This document shows positions 1-5,857 of a DNA stretch of 5,857 nucleotides, piece by piece. Source of the DNA: Bacteroidia bacterium (lineage in GTDB: Bacteria; Bacteroidota; Bacteroidia; Bacteroidales; UBA12481); the NCBI GenBank assembly GCA_026391235.1, contig JAPLDV010000723.1, positions 1-5,857 on the forward strand. Reading direction: 5' to 3'. A model generated the notes under the pieces. That model was not told where the DNA came from, did no database searches, and worked only from the letters and a program-made list of their open reading frames with translations. Within the stretch, counting starts at the first letter, position 1. Each line of letters begins with the position of its first letter. Both the position numbers and the translations under genes were made by a program.

Positions 1-518
1 AATTCAGATAAGAGATGATGGTAAATATCATCGGCAACATTTTCCAGCTCGTTGATCTTAACGCATGCATCTGACATCTTCCCGGGTTTTTTCAGGTTGT
101 GGAGTTCGTTCACGGCAATTTTGATCTGTTCGCAGCCCCGGATGATAATGACTACCATCTCTTTAAACTGAGGAAGCAATTTTTTAGGTTTGTATAATTT
201 GATCTGCTGGCTCGCGGCATTTATATAATCCAGCACGTCGTCCATCTTTGAAGTGAGTTGATGGATATCTTCCCTGTCAAACGGAGTAATAAAGGTGGTA
301 TCCAGGGCATCGAAAACGGCATGAGCAATGTCATCGGCTTTTTTCTCGAGACTTTTTATCTCGCGGAAAAGATCGTGCTGCATCGCCGGTTCAGCACTCT
401 CAACGATTTTCGCTAAAATTTTGGCTGAATCAGTCACCATGTCAGCCAGACCTTCAAAGAACGGAAAGAATTTTTCTTCTTTTGGGAGAAGGATTTTTTT
501 AATGAATCCGCTTGCCAT
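1..518 (-). CDS. DUF47 (PhoU-like) phosphate transport accessory protein, C-terminus cut by window edge
   Basis: 172 codons plus two bases are visible. The reading frame is open to the window edge and would need about 43 more residues to match the 215-residue paralogue at 1530-2177. DUF47 proteins are all-helical cytosolic relatives of PhoU, usually encoded next to PiT phosphate permeases and thought to modulate them. Visible family-type segments are LPKEEKFFP (11-19), LDTTFITPFDREDI (82-95), LTSKMDDVLD (98-107), SQQIKLYKPKK (103-113 region) and ACVKINELEN (151-160). The ATG at 518 is chosen because the N-terminus (MASGFIKK) aligns with the paralogue (MAKGIIRK) without gaps. By hand count 121 of 172 residues (about 70%) match. 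The start lies 10 bases after the PiT stop, with no clear Shine-Dalgarno sequence, so it is probably the last or next-to-last gene of the phosphate operon. Family assignment is firm; the direction of its effect on the permease is not known. Confidence 0.92.
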   Translation of the reverse strand, partial: MASGFIKKILLPKEEKFFPFFEGLADMVTDSAKILAKIVESAEPAMQHDLFREIKSLEKKADDIAHAVFDALDTTFITPFDREDIHQLTSKMDDVLDYINAASQQIKLYKPKKLLPQFKEMVVIIIRGCEQIKIAVNELHNLKKPGKMSDACVKINELENVADDIYHHLLSE

Positions 519-528
519 ATTCAATTTT

Positions 529-1521
529 TTAAAGTAAAAAACGGGAGACAATATAGTAAATTACTCCGCTAATAAAAATATTAACAGGAATAGTGAGGAG
601 CCATGCCTTTACGATATTACTTGCAACCCCCCAGCGTACTGCGCTTAATCTTTTAGCCACGCCTACGCCCATTATTGAACCTGTGATTGTATGAGTGGTG
701 CTTACCGGAACACCTCCGAGGGTGGCGAAAATCACGGAAATGGCACCTGCGGTTTCGGCACAGAATCCCTGAACAGGTTTTAAGTGAGTGAGTGAAGTTC
801 CAAGTGTTCTGATTACTTTTTTCCCTCCCGCCAAAGTTCCCAAGGCAATGGTTGTGTAGCTCGCAAAGATTACCCAGGTTGGAATGTAGAATTCGGATCC
901 CAGCTGGCCGGTGCTGAAAAGTAAAATCGAAATAATCCCGATTGTTTTCTGGGCATCGTTGCTGCCGTGGCCCAGGCTGAATACTGCTGATGAGATCAGC
1001 TGCATGATTCTGAAACTGGCGTCAACTTTTCTTGGTGGTGTTTTCCTGAATATCCACATCGTAGCCGACATCACCAGGAATCCGAGCACAGCACCGAAAA
1101 CAGGTGCAATCACAATAAAAACCGATACTTTAATTATACCCGAAGTCACCAGAGCTTTTTTACCGCTGATCAGCAAAGCCGGACCGATCAGCCCTCCGAT
1201 CAGGGCGTGTGACACGCTGTTAGGCAATCCGTACCGCTGGCAGGTATACACCCAGATAATGGCGGATACCAATGCAGTGAGGATTACATATTCATTAATA
1301 ACTGATGATTCGATAATACCTTTGCCAACCGTTTTGGCAACATGCACCCCGAAAATAAACAGAGCTGCAAAATTCCAGAATGCGGCCCACAGAACACCAA
1401 GAAAAGGCGTGAGTACTCTTGTCGAAATAACCGTAGCAATTGAATTGGCGGCATCATTGCGTCCGTTCATGAAATCGAACAGCAGGGCTACCACAATGAT
1501 TATAGTGACCAGAACTGGCAT
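529..1521 (-). CDS. pit: PiT-family inorganic phosphate permease
   Basis: A 330-residue inner-membrane transporter, hydrophobic throughout with roughly ten membrane segments. It imports inorganic phosphate (in the family, as metal phosphate coupled to H+ or Na+). The two inverted PiT half-repeats are both visible. The first signature is NGRNDAANS (19-27), followed by GLPNSVSHALIGG (98-110). The second is LGHGSNDAQKTIG (183-195), followed by VPVSTTHTITG (271-281). The paired N-D residues (22-23 and 188-189) are the expected substrate and cation site. It is shorter than enterobacterial PitA (about 500 residues) because the large central cytosolic loop is reduced to a short charged stretch (RKTPPRK, 159-165); this compact form is common in bacteria and archaea. 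Its start lies 8 bases after the stop of the upstream DUF47 gene and its stop 10 bases before the downstream one, so the three genes are almost certainly one transcript. Coupling ion (H+ or Na+) cannot be told from the sequence. Confidence 0.95.
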   Translation of the reverse strand: MPVLVTIIIVVALLFDFMNGRNDAANSIATVISTRVLTPFLGVLWAAFWNFAALFIFGVHVAKTVGKGIIESSVINEYVILTALVSAIIWVYTCQRYGLPNSVSHALIGGLIGPALLISGKKALVTSGIIKVSVFIVIAPVFGAVLGFLVMSATMWIFRKTPPRKVDASFRIMQLISSAVFSLGHGSNDAQKTIGIISILLFSTGQLGSEFYIPTWVIFASYTTIALGTLAGGKKVIRTLGTSLTHLKPVQGFCAETAGAISVIFATLGGVPVSTTHTITGSIMGVGVAKRLSAVRWGVASNIVKAWLLTIPVNIFISGVIYYIVSRFLL

Positions 1522-1529
1522 GTCAGGCC

Positions 1530-2177
1530 TTAAGCCGATTTTATGATAATTGTTTTCAGGATATCTGAAACATCTTCAATACGGTCAGTAGTGGATTCCA
1601 GGGATTCGAGGATTTCTTTATTCTTAATGAGTTCAATTGCATCAGTTTCGGTATCGAATAACTCAGATATCAACTGGTGATAAATATCATCAGCAATATT
1701 TTCGAGTTCATTGATTTTGACGCATGCATCATTGATTTTGCCAGGATTTTTAAGATTATGCAGTTGAAGAACAGCGATCCGGATCTGCTCACACCCTCTG
1801 ACAACAACCAGGCACAGTTCGCGAAACTGCGGCACAAGTTTCTTAGGCTTATAAAGCTTGATCTGCTGGCTTGTAGCATTAATGAAATCAAGCACGTCAT
1901 CCATTTTAGAGGTCAGCCTCTGAATATCCTCCCGATCGAATGGCGTGATAAATGTGGTATCGAGCGTATCAAAAACCTGGTGAACGATGTCATCTGCCTT
2001 GGTTTCCAGAAGTTTGATCTCACGAAAAGTTTCTTCCTGTTTTGAAGGCTCATTGTGGTCGATAATCCTGGCCAGCAGGTGAGCGGCTTTTGAGATCAGT
2101 TCAGCCATATCTTCAAACATCGGGAAAAACTTCTCTTCCTTAGGCAACAAAAGTTTTCTAATAATACCTTTAGCCAT
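1530..2177 (-). CDS. DUF47 (PhoU-like) phosphate transport accessory protein, complete copy
   Basis: A complete 215-residue PhoU-like helical protein, full length for DUF47 and without signal peptide or membrane helix, so cytosolic. It shares LPKEEKFFP (11-19), LDTTFITPFDREDI (82-95), LTSKMDDVLD (98-107) and ACVKINELEN (151-160) with the partial copy at 1-518. The acidic patches (DREDI, KADDI, IADDIYH) resemble the metal-binding acidic motifs of PhoU proteins. The C-terminal part (about 172-215), missing from view in the other copy, contains ESLESTTDRIEDVSDILK, the usual closing helix. The start at 2177 is supported by gap-free alignment with the paralogue's N-terminus. It is the first gene of the tight DUF47-PiT-DUF47 set. 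The likely role is control or assembly of the PiT permease encoded 8 bases downstream; this follows from family and context, not from a site seen here. Confidence 0.94.
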   Translation of the reverse strand: MAKGIIRKLLLPKEEKFFPMFEDMAELISKAAHLLARIIDHNEPSKQEETFREIKLLETKADDIVHQVFDTLDTTFITPFDREDIQRLTSKMDDVLDFINATSQQIKLYKPKKLVPQFRELCLVVVRGCEQIRIAVLQLHNLKNPGKINDACVKINELENIADDIYHQLISELFDTETDAIELIKNKEILESLESTTDRIEDVSDILKTIIIKSA

Positions 2178-2235
2178 AATGATCAGATTTAATATTGTTT
2201 AGGAAGAAAATATAATATCGTGAACTTGCAGGAAT

Positions 2236-3558
2236 TTACTTTTTTATGGTTTCAGTTGAAATCTGGCCGGGTGATTTTTTATGAGGAGGATGAGGGTTCC
2301 ATCCAGCGATGCCAAGCATGATAAAAAATCCAATGATATAAGCCACTGTTACGTGCCAGCCTTTTTTAAGATAATTGAAAGTATTTTTAGCTTCCGGGTA
2401 CATGTTCGACAGGGCTACACCGGCCGATGATCCGAACCAGATCATTGAACCGCCGAAACCGACAGCAAAGGATAGGATGCCCCAGTCATAGCCACCCTGT
2501 TCCAGGCATAGCTTGGTGAGCGGGATATTATCGAAAACGGCTGAAACAAAGCCCAAACTGAAAGAGCTGAACCACGAGGCTTTTGGAAGTTCGTCGACCG
2601 GCATCAGTGAGGCCATGGTAACCAGTGACATGAGGAATACCGTTCCGCGCCAGGCATTTTTCATTTCATGCCAGGGAGTTTTCCTGAAAGTGGCACCCAC
2701 AAATATGGCAACCCAAACCCCTACGGCCGGAAAATCAAGTGTATAATTGGATATGATGGCAAATACCAGAATGAGGAAAACGATGAGAAGTTTGCCTTTA
2801 TCGACTCTGATGCCGACTTCATTATTGGCATTAATTACTTGATATTTATGCTGTTGTTTCGCAGCAATTGTTCCAAAGATTGTAAAGGCCGCAATCGATC
2901 CCAAAAATGCTGTGAGTACCCAAACCGGATTGACTCCATCGATCCACATCAGGGTAGTGGTAGTGTCACCAACCACCGATCCGGCACCTCCGGCGTTGCT
3001 GGCTGCTACAATGGCTGCAAGAAATCCCAGATGCACTTTTCCTTTGTACAACACCATTGCCATGGTGCCCCCGATCATCGCGGCAGCGATATTATCGAGA
3101 AAAGATGAAATCACCATGACAATAAAAAGCAACACCAGACCACCGGTCCATCCGTTCGGAAGATAGTTCGGCAATATATCAGGAACCTTCGACTCTTCAA
3201 AATGCTTGGCAAGTATGGCAAAACCAAACAGCAATCCCAGCAGGTTGATCAGCGTCCGCCACTCTCCCTCGCGCTCGGGAGTGCCGACAATGTGCCCCGG
3301 AAGATCGAATCCGGTATCGAAAATTAATTTGAACGCAAGCACTGCAACTAACCCGGTGATTGCTACCTGCATGGTATGCTTATGGAACACCGCAACACAC
3401 GCGAGGGTTAGTGCAAAAAGGATAAACTCCACCCTGACGGGGCCTACCGACGGAACCGTTCCTGCACCCGCTGCAAACGATGCCAGCGGAATAACCATAA
3501 ATACCGATATGAGCGCAGTTATGCGCAAACTTGTGATTCTGAACATAGATGTTAACAT
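2236..3558 (-). CDS. NhaD-like permease of the ArsB/NhaD/CitMHS ion transporter superfamily
   Basis: A 440-residue polytopic inner-membrane protein with about 11-13 hydrophobic segments, beginning with a signal-like or first membrane helix (about 13-30, ending SFAAGAG). The two half-repeats typical of the ion transporter superfamily are visible. The first has SSFLDNIAAA (151-160) and then ASNAGGAGSVVGDTTTT (186-202). The second has SAVFDNIPLT (339-348) and then GFGGSMIWFGSSAG (367-380). The SNAGGA..GD.TTT element and DNIPLT are characteristic of NhaD-type Na+/H+ antiporters and close relatives often annotated as citrate transporters. Superfamily membership is firm; Na+/H+ exchange is the better guess, organic anion transport the alternative. 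The C-terminal tail (421-440) is short, polar and proline/lysine-rich. The ATG at 3558 gives the longest form; a second ATG at 3546 (residue 5) is equally possible. The gene lies 58 bases upstream of the DUF47-PiT operon on the same strand and is divergent from the STAND gene. No terminator hairpin is evident in the 58-base gap, so read-through is possible. Confidence 0.8.
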   Translation of the reverse strand: MLTSMFRITSLRITALISVFMVIPLASFAAGAGTVPSVGPVRVEFILFALTLACVAVFHKHTMQVAITGLVAVLAFKLIFDTGFDLPGHIVGTPEREGEWRTLINLLGLLFGFAILAKHFEESKVPDILPNYLPNGWTGGLVLLFIVMVISSFLDNIAAAMIGGTMAMVLYKGKVHLGFLAAIVAASNAGGAGSVVGDTTTTLMWIDGVNPVWVLTAFLGSIAAFTIFGTIAAKQQHKYQVINANNEVGIRVDKGKLLIVFLILVFAIISNYTLDFPAVGVWVAIFVGATFRKTPWHEMKNAWRGTVFLMSLVTMASLMPVDELPKASWFSSFSLGFVSAVFDNIPLTKLCLEQGGYDWGILSFAVGFGGSMIWFGSSAGVALSNMYPEAKNTFNYLKKGWHVTVAYIIGFFIMLGIAGWNPHPPHKKSPGQISTETIKK

Positions 3559-3721
3559 TGGTTCAATAGTTTTAAGGCGGCTAAGGTATTACCAATATTG
3601 ATACGATGTTTCTGCAGTGGCGCCAGTCCTAAAAAAAATCCTCCGGGCCTTATGAATTGACCGTATTATTAAATAGTTTAGAGGATTAAAACCTGATACC
3701 TGATACAGAAACCTGACACCC
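3559..3721. promoter_or_regulatory. Divergent intergenic region between the permease gene and the STAND gene
   Basis: This 163-base region separates two divergent genes, so the start signals for both must lie here or just inside the genes. It contains an 8-base perfect palindrome TGGCGCCA (3618-3625), an A-run (3631-3638), a 7-base inverted repeat AATCCTC/GAGGATT (3637-3643 and 3681-3687, 37-base loop) and the CCTGAYAC array listed separately. No sequence matches the Bacteroidota promoter consensus (TTTG about 20 bases before TAnnTTTG) convincingly; TAGTTTAG at 3674-3681 is the nearest partial match for the rightward gene but lacks a properly spaced upstream element. The regulatory role is inferred only from gene orientation. 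Confidence 0.5.
3691..3719 (+). repeat. Short CCTGAYAC direct-repeat array before the STAND gene
   Basis: CCTGATAC occurs at 3692-3699 and again at 3699-3706, a 7-base period sharing one C. A third unit, CCTGACAC, occurs at 3712-3719 after a short spacer. The last unit ends two bases before the ATG at 3722, so the array occupies the position of the 5' leader and ribosome-binding region. It is short and could be a degenerate intergenic heptamer repeat, a binding site for a regulator, or chance. The repeat itself is directly visible; its function is unknown. Confidence 0.55.
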
Positions 3722-5857
3722 ATGAACCTTCCCGATACTACAACCGCCTACTTCTGGCCCGGCCTGGCTCCTTACCAGGAACACGACCGGCATCTGTTTT
3801 ATGGACGGGGAGACGAGATTTTCGACCTCTCACGAAAGGTTATTTCATCGAGGCTCGCTATTCTGTTTGGTCCATCCGGCGCCGGAAAAACATCGTTGCT
3901 TCAGGCGGGGGTATTTCCAAAACTCCGGGAGCAGAATCTGTTGCCCGTGCCCATCAGGCTCGACTTTCCAAAACCCGGGGAATTGATAATCCCGGTGATT
4001 AATCAAATCGAGAGATCGCTCCAGCGTGAGGCAGCAAAACAGGGGGTTTCAATTGATCCTGTTGTAAATAATTGGTTTGCTGAAAGAAAGAGCCTGTTAT
4101 CGTTATGGGAATGGTTGCGCTCATTTACTCTGACCGATTCATCGGGCCAAACCTGGACACCGGTATTTATTTTCGATCAGTTCGAGGAAATTTTTACTTT
4201 GGGCAAGCATGCCCTTGGTTTGGAATCTTTTTTACACCAGCTAGGCGATGCCGCTGAAAACTTTTTGCCCGGGGAGATCAATCATCTGATTGATGAAGAG
4301 AAAAGTGAACTGCCATTCAATCCGGCAGAGCAGCCATACAAAATGGTGATAGCTTTACGTGAGGACTATTTTGCTCAATTACAGTCGCTCCGTCAGATAC
4401 TGCCGGGTGTAACCGTTCGCCAGAACCACTTTTCATTGATACGGCTAATCGGCACCCAGGCCCTTGAAGCCATAACCGGACCGGCTCCTTCCGGGATGAT
4501 TACCAACCAGGTAGCAACTGAAATCATTCATTTTGTTGCCAATGCATCAGAACGCACGGAACAGGATAACCCCAATTCCAGCCAGTCGCTCGATCAATTT
4601 GAAGTGGAGCCGGCAATTCTTAGCCTGGTTTGCCAGCAGCTCGATTTAAAGCGGCAGGCACAGGACCAGACATCCATTACGGTTGATTTCGTTAAGCAAT
4701 CCAAGGGACAGATCCTGGAGGAATTCTACGAGTCGGCCATGAAACCGGTGCAAACCGAAACCCGGTATTATATTGAAAATCAACTGCTCGATGCCGAGGG
4801 ATTCCGAACCTCCGAACCAGAGTCCAACCTGGCCCGGCAACTCATTCCTCCTGAAGACATTCAACTCCTTATCAACCTGCGCCTGCTCCACCGCGTTGAG
4901 CACTATCAACGCTCCCATCTGGAATTGAGCCATGATGTTTTGGCCCCGGTGGTTAAAACCATCCGGGATAGCCGCTTGCAGAGGGAAGATTTAGAGAAAA
5001 GGAAAGCCGAGAATACCTTGTTGAGGAAGCAGCGGAGAAGGTCGATGGTGTTGGTGGGCAGTTTTGGGATTATAACTTTACTGGCGCTGGTGGCGGTGTT
5101 TTTTGGTATGCAGAAGCAGAAGCAAGCCCTGCGGCTGGAAAAGGAAAGCAGGATTAAGTATTTTCTCAGCGAATCCAACAGGCTGCTCGAAACCAATAAA
5201 CCTTTGGCTGAAGCATTTACGGCAAATGCCTTCCTGGAGAATGATCAAAAGGCTAATCCCGACCTGATGAGAAATGTATTAAGTCAGATCAATCATCCTT
5301 TATTTAATTATCGCGAATCAAACGTTATTGGTGACTATAGCAGGTTCATCTCACCGGAAGGCTATGGCAAACTTTATGGGATAACAAATTATGGATCAAT
5401 TGTTGAAATAACCAATAATGGTATACCAATTAATGAGATATTATTTAATAACGAAATCATTCTTACCGCGTTTTTCGAAAAAGGAACGATTAAAAGTTTA
5501 TTAACTTCCGCTACTGCTCCGCCATATAAATTATACATGAGAACTCATTCCGGAGAAAAAATAAGAGATTGGGATTTTGAACCAACTTTTCTTCGGAAAA
5601 GATACGGAATTGGTTACAGTACCCCTTTACAATCATCGGCAAAAGTGAAAATGTCAAACAGGGATGGAACTAAGATTTTTATTTCAAATTATACGTCATA
5701 CTGGTATTTGAACCTCACTGGCGGCACATTTCAAAGACTTAAGAATTCGGAAATTGTTGATCATGTCTTAATCGAACCGAAACCGCTTTTTTTCAATGGA
5801 GAGGCTTGCCTTTTTTATGGAGACACTATTATTTTTCCGGATAGAAGTGATTGGAAA
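3722..5857 (+). CDS. Membrane-anchored nSTAND1-type STAND NTPase with propeller-like sensor region, 3' end beyond window
   Basis: 712 open codons run off the window with no stop. The ATG at 3722 is the first start after an in-frame TGA at 3701-3703. It places the family's entry motif (WPGLAPYQEHD...FYGR, 12-29; family form PGLRPF...FFGR) right at the N-terminus. NTPase features are Walker A GPSGAGKTS (50-58), Walker B VFIFDQFEE (148-156, with the DQFEE form of nSTAND1), the sensor-type arginine segment ALREDYFAQL (211-220), EAITGPA (249-255) and VEPAILSLVCQQL (295-307). A winged-helix-like region ends with ELSHDVLAPVV (401-411). Next come a charged helix with basic LRKQRRRS, one membrane helix (about 442-463), an amphipathic helix (about 464-515), and a beta-rich segment (about 520-712) with DWDF and SNRDGTKIFIS elements resembling degenerate WD40 blades. 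STAND proteins are NTP-driven switches that oligomerise on sensing a ligand; many serve in signalling or antiphage defence. No effector domain precedes the NTPase. G+C drops from about 53% to about 34% across the gene. The NTPase class is firm; defence function is only a hypothesis. Confidence 0.87.
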   Translation, partial: MNLPDTTTAYFWPGLAPYQEHDRHLFYGRGDEIFDLSRKVISSRLAILFGPSGAGKTSLLQAGVFPKLREQNLLPVPIRLDFPKPGELIIPVINQIERSLQREAAKQGVSIDPVVNNWFAERKSLLSLWEWLRSFTLTDSSGQTWTPVFIFDQFEEIFTLGKHALGLESFLHQLGDAAENFLPGEINHLIDEEKSELPFNPAEQPYKMVIALREDYFAQLQSLRQILPGVTVRQNHFSLIRLIGTQALEAITGPAPSGMITNQVATEIIHFVANASERTEQDNPNSSQSLDQFEVEPAILSLVCQQLDLKRQAQDQTSITVDFVKQSKGQILEEFYESAMKPVQTETRYYIENQLLDAEGFRTSEPESNLARQLIPPEDIQLLINLRLLHRVEHYQRSHLELSHDVLAPVVKTIRDSRLQREDLEKRKAENTLLRKQRRRSMVLVGSFGIITLLALVAVFFGMQKQKQALRLEKESRIKYFLSESNRLLETNKPLAEAFTANAFLENDQKANPDLMRNVLSQINHPLFNYRESNVIGDYSRFISPEGYGKLYGITNYGSIVEITNNGIPINEILFNNEIILTAFFEKGTIKSLLTSATAPPYKLYMRTHSGEKIRDWDFEPTFLRKRYGIGYSTPLQSSAKVKMSNRDGTKIFISNYTSYWYLNLTGGTFQRLKNSEIVDHVLIEPKPLFFNGEACLFYGDTIIFPDRSDWK

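Noticed and set aside
328..537. 69-codon plus-strand open frame
   Set aside because: Antisense to the N-terminal part of the partial DUF47 gene; no supporting motif or start signal.
911..1546. 211-codon open frame on the plus strand
   Set aside because: It lies antisense over the PiT gene, whose protein carries both family signatures; the plus-strand product has no recognisable features.
1670..2045. Short open frames on both strands within the complete DUF47 gene
   Set aside because: They are alternative-frame shadows of a gene whose protein aligns along its length with the second DUF47 copy.
2207..2214. Minus-strand TATATTTT resembling the Bacteroidota -7 element, about 30 bases before the complete DUF47 gene
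   Set aside because: No TTTG element at the expected spacing upstream and the region is A/T-rich, so a match of this quality is expected by chance.
2513..3601. Several overlapping plus-strand open frames (77-146 codons)
   Set aside because: All are antisense to the NhaD-like permease gene, which has clear half-repeat motifs; the antisense products look like random composition.
3637..3687. Inverted repeat AATCCTC/GAGGATT as a possible terminator or operator
   Set aside because: Only 7 paired bases with a 37-base loop and no extension inward or outward; too weak to call.
3801..3986. 61-codon plus-strand open frame
   Set aside because: It overlaps the P-loop part of the STAND gene in another frame; the STAND frame has conserved motifs and the longer open frame.
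4646..5196. Two minus-strand open frames of about 95 codons
   Set aside because: Both are antisense to the STAND gene, which stays open throughout with conserved motifs on this stretch.
1..5857. CRISPR array, tRNA, rRNA, insertion sequence or attachment site
   Set aside because: No regularly spaced repeats, transposase-like reading frame, terminal inverted repeats or RNA-gene signature was seen on either strand; almost all of the window is accounted for by the five protein-coding genes.

Overview
The window looks like chromosomal DNA from a member of the Bacteroidota. This is inferred from moderate base composition, starts without a recognisable Shine-Dalgarno sequence (the bases before each ATG are A/T-rich or C-rich), and the style of the proteins. 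No rRNA, tRNA or marker gene is present, so the phylum is not proven and the genus cannot be named.

Left part (1-3558) is transcribed leftward. In transcription order it holds an NhaD-like ion permease of the ArsB/NhaD/CitMHS superfamily (3558-2236), a complete DUF47 PhoU-like protein (2177-1530), a PiT-family inorganic phosphate permease (1521-529), and a second DUF47 PhoU-like protein (518-1) cut by the window edge. The last three genes are separated by only 8 and 10 bases and form a clear phosphate-uptake operon in which one permease lies between two paralogous regulators. The permease gene is 58 bases upstream of this set and may or may not be co-transcribed with it.

A 163-base divergent intergenic region (3559-3721) must hold the start signals for both directions. 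It contains a small array of CCTGAYAC units directly before the rightward gene.

Right part (3722-5857) is one long rightward reading frame, open for 712 codons and running off the window without a stop. It encodes a STAND-class P-loop NTPase of the nSTAND1 type, followed by a winged-helix-like region, a basic stretch, one transmembrane helix, an amphipathic helix and the start of a beta-rich, propeller-like sensor region. G+C falls from about 53% over the NTPase start to about 32-34% over the sensor part. This is the most interesting object in the window: a membrane-anchored STAND protein with no N-terminal effector, in a class linked to signalling and biological conflict (including antiphage) systems. 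Its C-terminus and any partner gene lie outside the window.
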